The position numbers and the translations under genes were made by a program. Source: Luteimonas sp. J29 (GTDB lineage: Bacteria > Pseudomonadota > Gammaproteobacteria > Xanthomonadales > Xanthomonadaceae). From it: a stretch of DNA of 64,000 nt. Positions 20,152 through 33,515 of the stretch are shown here, piece after piece. The notes beneath the pieces are model-generated. The model was not told the DNA's origin. It made no database searches and saw nothing but the letters and a program-made list of their open reading frames with translations. The number at the start of each line of letters is the position of its first letter. Positions within the stretch are counted from its first letter, which is position 1. The stretch lies in assembly GCF_000472505.1 (NCBI RefSeq), contig NZ_AWZR01000002.1, forward strand, positions 62,001-126,000, in the 5' to 3' direction.

Positions 20152-20278
20152 CGGAAACCTCGAATGTGTCCCTGTCCTGCGTGCCGCTCCTTCCTCCCGC
20201 GTCCCCTGCGCACCCCGCTCCGTCCCGCTGGCCGCCCGTCCGCCGCATGCGCGCGACGCCAGGCGGCCGTCGTCCCGC

Positions 20279-21394
20279 CTACGCCGCCCCGGCCCGCGCG
20301 AGCGCCTGCAGCGCGTGCAGGTGCTCGTCGGTCGTGCCCATGCGCAGCTCGAACGCCAGCAGCCGCCGGAAGCAGTGGCTGACGTCGAGCTCGTCTGTCA
20401 TGCCCATGCCGCCGTGCAGCTGGACCGACTCCTGGCCGACCCGGCGCGCCGCCTGGCCGACCACGACCTTGGCGCCCGAGACCGCCTCCCGGCGCGCGGC
20501 CGGATCGCCGCCCTCGCAGGCGGACGTGGCCAGGTAGGTCATCGAACGCGCCTGTTCGACCTGCATGTACATGTCGGCCATGCGGTGCTGCAGCGCCTGG
20601 AAGCGCCCGATCGGCGTGCCGAACTGGACCCGGTCGCGGGCGTACTGCACGGTCGTGGCCAGGGCGCGGTCGAGCACGCCCAGCGCATCGGCGCACAGCG
20701 CCGCGAGTCCCAGGTCGAGCGCCTCGTCGAGCGCCGCGGACGCCTCGCCGCCCAGCCGTGCGTCCGCCGGCAGGCGCAGGTCGAACTCGATATCGGCGGC
20801 GCGCTGGCCGTCGACCGTGCGCAGCGGCCGCAGCTGCACGCCCGCGGCCTCGCGCTCGACCAGGAACACGCCGGATCCGTCCTGCGTGCGCGCGCTCACC
20901 AGCAGCCAGCGCGCCATTGGCGCGTGGTACACGCGGGCCTTGCGTCCGCGCAGGCGCCAGCCGTCGCCATCGGCCTCGGCAGTGGTGGCGCGCGGCTCGA
21001 ACCATCCGCCGTCCTCGTCGTGGGCCAGCACCGCGACCGCCTCGCCCGAGGCCAGCGCCCCGAGCAGCGTCGCGCGTTGCTCGCCCCGGGCCAGCAGCGA
21101 GACCACGCGCGTGGCCAGCACGGCGCTGGAGTGGAACGGTTCGAGCAGCAGGCCCGCGCCCGTCGCCTGCGACACCAGCATGGTGCCGACCGGTCCGGCA
21201 CCGATGCCGCCGTCGGCCTCGTCGATGTCGAGCGCGAGCAGGCCGAGCTCGGCCAGCGCCCGCCAGGTCTCCGGCGACCAGCCCGCCTCGCTGGCGAGGA
21301 TCCTCGCGCGGTGTTCGAGCGGGTAGTCGGACGCCAGGTAGCGCCGGATCGAGTCCTGCAGCATCTGCTGTTCTTCGGTGAAGGAGAAATCCAT
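20279..21394 (-). CDS. Acyl-CoA dehydrogenase, putative non-catalytic subunit
   Basis: 371-residue acyl-CoA dehydrogenase fold (MDFSFTEEQQMLQDSIRRYL start; C-terminal VQLHGGMGMTDELDVSHCFR). Both positions used for the catalytic Glu lack it: the YEGT-type site reads LRMGT, and the alternative helix-G site reads ALDLGLAALC. This is the pattern of the structural partner in heteromeric enzymes such as PimC/PimD and the steroid side-chain FadE pairs. The neighbour 12 nt upstream carries a candidate catalytic Glu. An AGGAG site precedes ATG 21394. Confidence 0.9.
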   Translation of the reverse strand: MDFSFTEEQQMLQDSIRRYLASDYPLEHRARILASEAGWSPETWRALAELGLLALDIDEADGGIGAGPVGTMLVSQATGAGLLLEPFHSSAVLATRVVSLLARGEQRATLLGALASGEAVAVLAHDEDGGWFEPRATTAEADGDGWRLRGRKARVYHAPMARWLLVSARTQDGSGVFLVEREAAGVQLRPLRTVDGQRAADIEFDLRLPADARLGGEASAALDEALDLGLAALCADALGVLDRALATTVQYARDRVQFGTPIGRFQALQHRMADMYMQVEQARSMTYLATSACEGGDPAARREAVSGAKVVVGQAARRVGQESVQLHGGMGMTDELDVSHCFRRLLAFELRMGTTDEHLHALQALARAGAA

Positions 21395-21406
21395 CGTGTC
21401 GTTGCC

Positions 21407-22570
<1,164 letters not shown>

Positions 22571-22585
22571 GGAGGCTCCGGTGGC

Positions 22586-23503
22586 TCAGGGCGCGTGCAG
22601 CGCGTCGAGGATCTGGCGCCGCAGCTGCGGCAGCGCGGCATAGGGATCGGGCGGCGGCGCGTGCGCGAGCAGGGCCTCGTGGCGCGCGCGCACGGCGTCG
22701 AGCGCCTGCGGGTGCGGCAGGATCCAGAAGCGGCGCTCGGCGATGGCCTCGAAGGTCAGCCGTGCGACGTCCGCGGCGGTGGTCTTCGCCGACGACACCA
22801 CCTTGTCGACCAGCGCCTGGCCCACGGCGGCGGCGCGGGTGCGGGTGCGCACGGCACGCGGATCGCGGTTGCGGTCGGCCCGGGCGATCCCGGTGCCGAC
22901 CCACGACGGGCACAGCACCGAGCAACCCACGCGGTCGCCGACCAGGGACAGGTCCTGGTACAACGTTTCCGACAGCGACACCACGGCGTGCTTGGCGACG
23001 TTGTACGGCCCGGTCAACGGCGGATCCACCAGCCCCGCGACCGAGGCGGTGTTGACCACGTGGCCGCGGTAGCCGGGATCGCCCGCCGCCGCCTCCAGCA
23101 TGCGCGGAACGAAGGCGCGCACGCCGTGGATCGCGCCCCACAGGTTCACGCCGAGCACCCACTCCCAGTCCTGGACGCTGGCTTCCCAGACCATCCCGGT
23201 GGTGCCGACCCCGGCATTGTTGAACAGCAGGTGGACCGCGCCGAAGCGCGCCCAGGCGTCGTGCGCCAGGGTCTGCAGGGCGTGGCCATCGGCGACGTCC
23301 AGGCGTCGCTGCATCACCGTGGTGCCCCCCGCCTCGAGCGCGGCCGCGGTCTCGGCGAGCGCGTCTGCCTGCACGTCCACCAGCACCACCGCCATGCCGG
23401 CCCCGGCCGCCACCCGCGCGAACTCGCGGCCGAAGCCCGACCCGGCGCCGGTGATCACCGCCACCTTGCCGCGCAGGTCGCCCATGGCCATGGTCGCGCT
23501 CAT
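22586..23503 (-). CDS. SDR-family NAD(P)-dependent oxidoreductase
   Basis: 305-residue classical short-chain dehydrogenase: VAVITGAGSGFGREFARVAA (Gly-rich cofactor loop), LLFNNAGVGTTG, and the active-site YNVAKHAVVSLSE (YxxxK). An acidic residue after strand 2 (VLVDVQADAL) suggests NAD preference. The C-terminal extension of about 50 residues is longer than the minimal SDR. Start ATG 23503 overlaps the upstream SDR stop as ATGA; an internal ATG six codons in is an alternative start. Probably oxidises a hydroxyl group on the substrate. Confidence 0.92.
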   Translation of the reverse strand: MSATMAMGDLRGKVAVITGAGSGFGREFARVAAGAGMAVVLVDVQADALAETAAALEAGGTTVMQRRLDVADGHALQTLAHDAWARFGAVHLLFNNAGVGTTGMVWEASVQDWEWVLGVNLWGAIHGVRAFVPRMLEAAAGDPGYRGHVVNTASVAGLVDPPLTGPYNVAKHAVVSLSETLYQDLSLVGDRVGCSVLCPSWVGTGIARADRNRDPRAVRTRTRAAAVGQALVDKVVSSAKTTAADVARLTFEAIAERRFWILPHPQALDAVRARHEALLAHAPPPDPYAALPQLRRQILDALHAP

Positions 23504-24282
23504 ACCGCCGTGTACCCGCCGTCGACGGCCAGCACCTGGCCGGTGATGTGCGCGCCGGCGTCGGAGGCGAACAGCAGCGCGGCGCCCTTGAGGTCCTCAT
23601 CGCCGCCGAGCCGGCGCAGCGGCGCGTGGCCCATCAGCGCGTCCTCGCCCAGAGCGCCGATCACCCCCTGGCTCATCTTCGAGGGGAAGAATCCGGGCGC
23701 GATGGCATTGACGGTGATGCCGCGGCCGCCCCACTCCGCCGCCAGCGCGCGGGTCAGGTTGACCACCGCGCCCTTGGACGCGTTGTAGGCGGCGGTCTTG
23801 AGCAGGGCGCCGGCGTTGCCGCGCAGGCCCGCGACCGAGGCGATGTTGACGATGCGCCCGCTGCCGCGCGGCAGCATGGCCCGCCGCGCCACCTGCTGCG
23901 ACAGCGCGAACAGGGCGCGCACGTTGAGGTTGAACACCTTGTCCCAGGCCTCGAGCGGGTAGTCCTCGGCCGGCGCGCCCCAGGTCGCCCCGGCGTTGTT
24001 GACCAGCACGTCGATGCCACCGAACGCGGCCAGCGTCGCCTCGACCAGAGCCTCCGCCGCGCCGTCCCCGGCCAGGTCCACAGCGCTGGCCTCGGCCCGG
24101 ATGCCGCGGCCGCGCAGGTGCGCCAGCGCCTCGTCGAGCTCGTGCCGCTTGCGCGCGGCGATCATCACCGCGGCGCCGAAGTCGCCCAGCGCCTCGGCGA
24201 TCTGCAGTCCGAGGCCGCGCGAGCCGCCGGTGACGAGTGCGGTGCGTCCGTCGAGATCGAACAGGTGGCGGTGGCCGGTCAT
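23500..24282 (-). CDS. SDR-family oxidoreductase (FabG/gluconate-dehydrogenase-like)
   Basis: 260-residue classical SDR: TALVTGGSRGLGLQIAEALG, VLVNNAGATWGAPA, IVNIASVAGLRGN, YNASKGAVVNLTRALAAEW and the C-terminal ITGQVLAVDGGYTAV. It is closest in look to FabG-like 3-hydroxyacyl dehydrogenases and 5-keto-gluconate-type reductases. LvaD, which interconverts 4-oxo- and 4-hydroxyacyl-CoA in levulinate catabolism, is also an SDR, so a similar reaction here is possible but unproven. ATG 24282 follows the acyl-CoA dehydrogenase start context by 11 nt after its stop. Confidence 0.92.
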   Translation of the reverse strand: MTGHRHLFDLDGRTALVTGGSRGLGLQIAEALGDFGAAVMIAARKRHELDEALAHLRGRGIRAEASAVDLAGDGAAEALVEATLAAFGGIDVLVNNAGATWGAPAEDYPLEAWDKVFNLNVRALFALSQQVARRAMLPRGSGRIVNIASVAGLRGNAGALLKTAAYNASKGAVVNLTRALAAEWGGRGITVNAIAPGFFPSKMSQGVIGALGEDALMGHAPLRRLGGDEDLKGAALLFASDAGAHITGQVLAVDGGYTAV

Positions 24283-24293
24283 GCTGCGCTCCC

Positions 24294-26117
24294 TCAGAAC
24301 CATTCGTCGCGCATGGCCAGCGCGGTGTCGTCGTTGTCGGCCAGGCGGTCGAGCCACGCATCCACGCGCGGCAGCTCCCAGCGCATGAACCAGCGCGCCG
24401 CCTGGCGCTTGCCGCGGGCGAAGCCGTCGTCGCGGCCGCCCAGCGCCAGCACCTGGTCCAGCCACACCCAGGCCACGGTGACGTGGCCGAAGGCCTCGAG
24501 GTAGGCACTGGCATTGGCCAGGCGCGCGACCGGGTCATCGACCCGCAGCAGCGCGGCGGTCACCTCGCGCAGCCGCGCCAGGCGCGCTGCCAGCGCGTCC
24601 GCCAGCTCCGCGCAGCCACCGCCGGCGGCGCGCGACAGCGTGGCCTCGACCATCCGCACGTAGGCCTCGAACGCAGCGCCGTCGTGCATCGCGACCTTGC
24701 GCCCCAGCAGGTCGATGCCCTGGATGCCGTGGGTGCCTTCGTGGATGGCATTGAGCCGGTTGTCGCGCCACAACTGCTCGACGCGGTAGTCGCGGGTGTA
24801 GCCGTAGCCCCCATGCACCTGGATGGCGAGGTCGTTGCCGGCCAGGCACCACTGCGAGGGCCAGCTCTTCACCACCGGGGTCAGGAGGTCGAGCAGGCGC
24901 TGCTTCGATGCGGCCGCTTCGCCGTCGCCCGCCTCGCGCGCGATGCGCTGCTCGTCGACCAGGCGCGCGCAGGCGAGCACGAGGCCCAGCCCGCCCTCGG
25001 CGTAGCACTTCTGCGCCAGCAGCATGCGCCGCACGTCGGCGTGCGCGACCAGCGGCACCTGCGGCTGCGACGCATCCTTGCCCGCCGGGCCCGGCAGCCG
25101 CCCCTGCGGCCGGTTGCGCGCGTAGTCGAGCGCGTGCAGGTAGGCCGTGTAGCCCAACGCAGCCGCGCCGAGCCCCACGCCGATGCGCGCCTCGTTCATC
25201 AGGTGGAACATGCAGGCCAGGCCGTCGCCCGGCTTGCCGACGAGGTAGCCCACCGCGCCGGCGCGGCCCTGCGGCCGGAACCTGCCCTCGCCGAAGTTGA
25301 GCGCGCAGTTGACCGTGGCCCGGTAGCCGAGCTTGTGGTTGATCCCGGCGAGGCTGACGTCGTTGCGCTCTCCGCCCTCGTCCGCGGTCAGCGTGCGCGG
25401 CACGATGAACAGCGAGATGCCGCGGGTGCCCTGCGGCAGGCGCCCGTCCGCGTCCGGCACCTTGGCCAGCACCAGGTGGACGATGTTGCCGAGGATCGTG
25501 TGCTCGCCCCCGGAGATCCACATCTTGCGGCCGGACAGCCGGTACCGGGGCCCGAGCGGCGTGTCGCGCTCGTACTCGGCGCGGGTGGTGATGTCCGAGA
25601 GCGACGAACCGGCCTGCGGCTCGGACAGGCACATGGTGCCGGTCCATTCCCCGCGCAGCTGCGGCAGCGCGAACGCCTCCACCTGCGCCGGGCTTCCGTG
25701 GGCCAGCAGCAGCGAGGCATTGCCGGCTGTGAGCATCGGATAGGCGCAGGCGCCGATGTTCGCGGCCGACAGCCAGGCCTGCGCCGCCTTCTCCACCAGC
25801 ACCGGCAGCTGGAGGCCGCCGACCGCGTCGTCCTGGGTGGCGGCGACCAGGCCGCTGGCCGCCAGCGCACGCACGGCTTCGACCACCGCGTCGGGCAGGC
25901 GCACCGCCTCGCCGTCGAACCCGGGCTCCTCGCGGTCGGAGAGCGCGTGGCACGGCAGGAGCACGTCCCCGCCCAGCCGCTCGCAGCTGTCGATCACCGC
26001 GTCGAAGGTCTCGCGCGAGTGCGCGGCGAAGCGCGGCGCCGACAGCAGCGACTCGGCGTGCAGCCAGTCGTAGAGCTGGAAGCGCAGGTCCTCGCGCGAG
26101 AGCAGCAGGGCCGTCAT
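24294..26117 (-). CDS. Long acyl-CoA dehydrogenase, DmdC/FadE5-like
   Basis: 607-residue acyl-CoA dehydrogenase of the longer class with a C-terminal helical extension. Key segments: MCLSEPQAGSSLSDITTRAE, YRLSGRKMWISGGEHTI (FAD/substrate), GGYGYTRDYRVEQLWRDNRL, and the catalytic NAIHEGTHGIQGIDLLGRK with Glu in HEGT. Members act on methylthiopropionyl-CoA (DmdC) or medium/long-chain acyl-CoA; specificity here is not clear. It lies 4 nt downstream of the thiolase stop in the minus-strand operon. Confidence 0.93.
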   Translation of the reverse strand: MTALLLSREDLRFQLYDWLHAESLLSAPRFAAHSRETFDAVIDSCERLGGDVLLPCHALSDREEPGFDGEAVRLPDAVVEAVRALAASGLVAATQDDAVGGLQLPVLVEKAAQAWLSAANIGACAYPMLTAGNASLLLAHGSPAQVEAFALPQLRGEWTGTMCLSEPQAGSSLSDITTRAEYERDTPLGPRYRLSGRKMWISGGEHTILGNIVHLVLAKVPDADGRLPQGTRGISLFIVPRTLTADEGGERNDVSLAGINHKLGYRATVNCALNFGEGRFRPQGRAGAVGYLVGKPGDGLACMFHLMNEARIGVGLGAAALGYTAYLHALDYARNRPQGRLPGPAGKDASQPQVPLVAHADVRRMLLAQKCYAEGGLGLVLACARLVDEQRIAREAGDGEAAASKQRLLDLLTPVVKSWPSQWCLAGNDLAIQVHGGYGYTRDYRVEQLWRDNRLNAIHEGTHGIQGIDLLGRKVAMHDGAAFEAYVRMVEATLSRAAGGGCAELADALAARLARLREVTAALLRVDDPVARLANASAYLEAFGHVTVAWVWLDQVLALGGRDDGFARGKRQAARWFMRWELPRVDAWLDRLADNDDTALAMRDEWF

Positions 26118-26121
26118 CGGC

Positions 26122-29420
<3,299 letters not shown>

Positions 29421-29459
29421 GTCGTTGTCAGCACCGTGGCATGTGGAAAGGGGAAGGGT

Positions 29460-30512
29460 TCATGGCGTGGCTCCCGCGCGCAGGGCGAAGCCCCAGCCGA
29501 GTTCGGCGAGCATCGGCACCTGCGCGGCGAAGCGCGCCGCCTGCGGATCGGTCGCCATGCCGGCGCGCGCGCGCGCGCCGACGCCCTGCAGGATCGCGGC
29601 CAGGCGGAACAGGTTGTAGGCCAGGCAGAAGTCCCAGTGCTCGCCGGCGCGCAGGCCCGTGCGGCGCTCGTACTCGCGCACGTAGGACTGCTCGCCGGGG
29701 ATCCCGAGCGCGTCGAGGTCGAGCCCGCCGAGCCCGGCGAGGAACCCGGGCACGATGTGCCAGGTCATCACGTGGTAGCCGAAGTCGGCCAGCGGGTGCC
29801 CGAGGGTGGACAGCTCCCAGTCCAGCACCGCCCGCAGCCGCGGCTCGCCGCGGGCGAAGACCAGGTTGTCGATGCGGAAGTCGCCGTGCACCAGCGCGAC
29901 CGGCTCGTCGTCCTCGCGCGGCGCCGCGCCGGGCAGCCACGCGATCAGCTTCTCCATCGCCGGGACGTCGCCGTCGCGGCTGGCGAGGTACTGGCGCGTC
30001 CAGCGGTCGATCTGGCGCGCGAAGTACCGGCCGGGACGCCCGAAGTCGCGCAGCCCGAGCGCGTCGACGTCGAGCTGGTGCAGCGCCGCGATCGCAGCGA
30101 GCATCGCGTCGTAGCGGGCTGCGCGCCCTTCCGCGGACAGCTCCGGCAACGCCGGGTCGCGGAAGATCTCGCCGTCGACGAAGTCCATGACGTAGAAGCC
30201 GGCGCCGACGATCGACTCGTCCTCGCACAGCACGTGTACCGCCGGCACCGGGACGGCACTGCCGGCCAGCGCCCGCTGTACGCGGAATTCCCGCTCGATC
30301 GCATGCGCCGACGGCAGCAGCAGTTCGCGCGGGCCGGGCCGCGCGCGCAGCACGCAGTCGCGCGCGGCCGTGCGCAGGCGCCAGCCCGGGTTGGAGCGGC
30401 CGCCGGCAAGGCGCTCGACGTGCAGCTCGCCGTCGAAACCGTCGAGATGGCCGCGCAGCCAGGCCTGCAGCCGCGCGACATTGGCCTCCACCGCGGGAAA
30501 GGCGCCGCTCAT
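29460..30512 (-). CDS. APH-fold phosphotransferase, ACAD10/11- and LvaA-like
   Basis: 350-residue aminoglycoside-phosphotransferase-fold kinase. Motifs: LAGGRSNPGWRL (nucleotide loop), LVHGDFRIDNLVF (catalytic Asp211, Asn216) and VLDWELSTLGHPLADFGYHV (DFG-like Asp231). Such kinases form the N-terminal half of animal ACAD10/11 and are LvaA in Pseudomonas levulinate catabolism, where they phosphorylate the 4-hydroxyl of a 4-hydroxyacyl-CoA. The C-terminal ACAD partner is a separate gene (31437) across the divergent promoter. ATG 30512 overlaps the ComB-like stop (ATGA), so kinase and putative phosphatase are coupled. It is unlikely to be antibiotic resistance in this setting. Confidence 0.92.
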   Translation of the reverse strand: MSGAFPAVEANVARLQAWLRGHLDGFDGELHVERLAGGRSNPGWRLRTAARDCVLRARPGPRELLLPSAHAIEREFRVQRALAGSAVPVPAVHVLCEDESIVGAGFYVMDFVDGEIFRDPALPELSAEGRAARYDAMLAAIAALHQLDVDALGLRDFGRPGRYFARQIDRWTRQYLASRDGDVPAMEKLIAWLPGAAPREDDEPVALVHGDFRIDNLVFARGEPRLRAVLDWELSTLGHPLADFGYHVMTWHIVPGFLAGLGGLDLDALGIPGEQSYVREYERRTGLRAGEHWDFCLAYNLFRLAAILQGVGARARAGMATDPQAARFAAQVPMLAELGWGFALRAGATP

Positions 30513-31243
30513 GCCTGCACCCTCACCAGCACGCCGTCGCGCAGCACCGGCACCACGTCGCAGGTGTCGCAGGCGGCGGCATGCGCGATTTCCGCCTCCA
30601 GCCCCGCGCCGGCCAGGATGCGCCCGACCCGCGACGTCGACAGCGCCCGGCCCGGGTCGATGCCCATGCTGGCGAACTCCGCCGCCAGCGCCGCGTCGGT
30701 GGGCGCGTAGTCGCCGGCGGCACGCAGCGCACGCGCCAGGTGGCCGGCACCGATGAAGTCCTCGAGGCTGAACCGCCCCAGCGACCCCGCGCACAGCAGC
30801 AGCACCGGCTGCCCCGGATGGTGCGCGACGACGTGCCGCGCCAGCGCGGTGGCATTGCCCAGCGCGCCTGCGTAAACGGCCGCGGCGCCGGCACACGCCG
30901 CGATGGCGCGGGTGCCATTGGTGGTGAGGTAGACCAGGTCCCCGCCGCGGACCAGGTGCAGGGCCAGCGCCAGCGGGGTGGCCGGCGCGTGCCCGGGCAG
31001 GGTACGCGCCATGTACTCGCCGGCGATGACGACGCCAGGGCGGCACGCGGCCGCGGCTCTCGCGTCGCCGTCGTCGCGCGCCGGGTAGACCGCGGCGGCG
31101 CCCGCGCCCAGCGCGTGCACGATGGTCGAGGTGGCGAACAGCACGTCGATCACGACCACGACCCGCCCCGCCAGCCGCGCCGGGTCGACATCCTCCCGGC
31201 GGACGAGCACATGAAGCGACGGCGCGGAGCTGGCGGACTGCAT
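30509..31243 (-). CDS. ComB-like 2-phosphosulfolactate phosphatase family protein
   Basis: 244-residue ComB-family (PF04029) protein. The core signatures are VVVVIDVLFATSTIVHALGA, YLTTNGTRAIAACAG and LLLCAGSLGRFSLEDFIGAG. The family enzyme hydrolyses the phosphate ester of 2-phospho-3-sulfolactate in coenzyme M synthesis; no other coenzyme M gene is here. The usual GNSP segment reads GHAP, so substrate or activity may differ. First gene of the minus-strand operon and coupled to the APH kinase, it may act on phosphorylated hydroxy-acid intermediates; that is inference. ATG 31243 lacks a strong ribosome site and lies 40 nt from the predicted start of transcription. Confidence 0.85.
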   Translation of the reverse strand: MQSASSAPSLHVLVRREDVDPARLAGRVVVVIDVLFATSTIVHALGAGAAAVYPARDDGDARAAAACRPGVVIAGEYMARTLPGHAPATPLALALHLVRGGDLVYLTTNGTRAIAACAGAAAVYAGALGNATALARHVVAHHPGQPVLLLCAGSLGRFSLEDFIGAGHLARALRAAGDYAPTDAALAAEFASMGIDPGRALSTSRVGRILAGAGLEAEIAHAAACDTCDVVPVLRDGVLVRVQA

Positions 31244-31262
31244 CCAGTATAATTCCGTATCG

Positions 31263-31283
31263 TGGAACTGAATTCTGTAGTTC
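31263..31283. promoter_or_regulatory. Putative IclR operator, minus-strand promoter
   Basis: Reads TGGAAC-TGA-ATTC at 31263-31275, with a further dyad GAACT (31265-31269) and AGTTC (31279-31283). The TGGAAC-N3-ATTC core is shared with the element at 31408-31424 when that one is read on the minus strand (12 of 17 positions identical over the aligned window). It lies at and just after the predicted start of the ComB-like transcript, a repressor position. E. coli IclR recognises a similar TGGAA-containing palindrome. Confidence 0.5.
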
Positions 31284-31289
31284 GGAACC

Positions 31290-31318
31290 ACTCTAGACGG
31301 GCGCGTACGGCCATGCAA
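31290..31318 (-). promoter_or_regulatory. Sigma70-like promoter for the comB-like/fadJ operon
   Basis: On the minus strand TTGCAT (31318-31313) and TAGAGT (31295-31290) are separated by exactly 17 bp, predicting transcription from about 31283. This is the only good -35/-10 pair I found between the divergent genes on this strand. A second -10-like TATACT ends 4 nt before the start codon, too close for a normal leader. Confidence 0.5.
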
Positions 31319-31367
31319 CACCCGGGCGTGCCGCATTGCAGCATGAATTCGCGTATGGACAGGCGGG

Positions 31368-31396
31368 TTGCGTCTTGCGGAAAGCCCGCATAGGAT
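31368..31396 (+). promoter_or_regulatory. Sigma70-like promoter for the ACAD11/iclR operon
   Basis: TTGCGT (31368-31373) and TAGGAT (31391-31396) are spaced 17 bp apart, predicting transcription from about 31403, 34 nt before the ACAD start. It mirrors the minus-strand promoter 72 bp away, and the palindrome at 31408-31424 lies just downstream. Confidence 0.5.
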
Positions 31397-31407
31397 CGAT
31401 GCACTTT

Positions 31408-31424
31408 ATGGAATCTCGTTCCAT
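31408..31424. promoter_or_regulatory. 17-bp palindrome, putative IclR operator
   Basis: ATGGAA (31408-31413) and TTCCAT (31419-31424) form a perfect dyad with a 5-nt centre, at about +5 to +21 of the plus-strand promoter. The sequence matches the TGGAA/TTCCA half-site type of IclR-family operators and shares GAAT-N3-GTTCCA with the minus-strand promoter element. The iclR gene is the second gene of this operon, so autoregulation is likely. Confidence 0.55.
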
Positions 31425-31436
31425 CAGGCGAAACTT

Positions 31437-32666
<1,230 letters not shown>

Positions 32667-32667
32667 C

Positions 32668-33495
32668 ATGGGCAACCCAAAGCGCGATCCGAAGTCGCTG
32701 GCGCCGGCCGAGGGCGGCCCGCCGCTGGTCAATTCGGTGGTGCGCGCGTTCTCGATCCTGCGCTGCTTCGAACACGGCCGGGGGAACCCCGACGGCCGCT
32801 ACCTGGGCAACCAGGACATCGCCCGGCGCACCAAGCTGCCCAAGGCCACCGTCTCGCGGCTCACCCAGACCCTGGCCGCGCTGGGCTACCTGGAGTACGC
32901 GCCGTCGCGCGAGAAGTACGCGCTCGGGCCCGCGGTGCTGGGCCTCGGCCACGCCTACATGGCCGGCCACGACGTGATCGACATCGCCCAGCCGCTGATG
33001 CAGGAGCTGGCCGACTACACCCAGGCGGCGGTGATGCTCGCCGTGCCCGAGGGCCTGCGCATGCTGCTGCTCGAAGTCTGCCAGGGCGACGCGATGTTCA
33101 ACCTGCGGCTGGAGAAGGGCGCGCGCGTGCCCCACGGCACCACCGCGCTGGGCCGCGCCGACCTCGCCGCGCGTCCGCGCGAGGTGTTCGAGCAGCGCCT
33201 GGCCGAACTCGAGCGCACCGTGCCGCCCGAGGCCTGGCCGAAGATCCGCGCCGGCATCGAGCGCGCGCGCAAGGACTACGAGACCTACGGCTTCGTGTTC
33301 TCGCTGGGCGACTGGAACCCGGACGTGTTCGCGGTGGGCGTGCCGATGGTCTCGGCCGACGGCACCCGCCATTTCGCCTTCAATATCAGCGGCCGGGTGT
33401 CGGTGATGACGCGCGAGAAGCTGGTGCAGGACTTCGGGCCCCGGCTGGTCGCGCTGCGCAACCGCGTGTACGAGGCCACCGAGGGACGTTTCTAG
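32668..33495 (+). CDS. IclR-family transcriptional regulator
   Basis: 275-residue regulator: N-terminal winged HTH (about residues 15-85; LGNQDIARRTKLPKATVSRL then TQTLAALGYLEYAPSREKY) and a C-terminal IclR effector domain (about 95-270; VPHGTTALGRADLAARPRE; GVPMVSADGTRHFAFNISGR). It starts one base after the ACAD stop (TGACATG). It is the only regulator gene in the catabolic locus and probably represses both divergent promoters until an acyl or acyl-CoA ligand binds. Confidence 0.94.
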   Translation: MGNPKRDPKSLAPAEGGPPLVNSVVRAFSILRCFEHGRGNPDGRYLGNQDIARRTKLPKATVSRLTQTLAALGYLEYAPSREKYALGPAVLGLGHAYMAGHDVIDIAQPLMQELADYTQAAVMLAVPEGLRMLLLEVCQGDAMFNLRLEKGARVPHGTTALGRADLAARPREVFEQRLAELERTVPPEAWPKIRAGIERARKDYETYGFVFSLGDWNPDVFAVGVPMVSADGTRHFAFNISGRVSVMTREKLVQDFGPRLVALRNRVYEATEGRF

Positions 33496-33515
33496 CAACG
33501 GGGAGGAAGCGGGAC

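Noticed and set aside
29460-30512. Antibiotic resistance gene (aminoglycoside phosphotransferase)
   Set aside because: The fold is APH, but the setting within beta-oxidation genes and its ACAD11-type partner across the promoter fit an acyl-CoA kinase better.
31251-31256. TATACT -10 (minus strand) as the main promoter of the ComB-like gene
   Set aside because: It would leave almost no leader and has no good -35; the TTGCAT-17-TAGAGT pair further upstream fits better.
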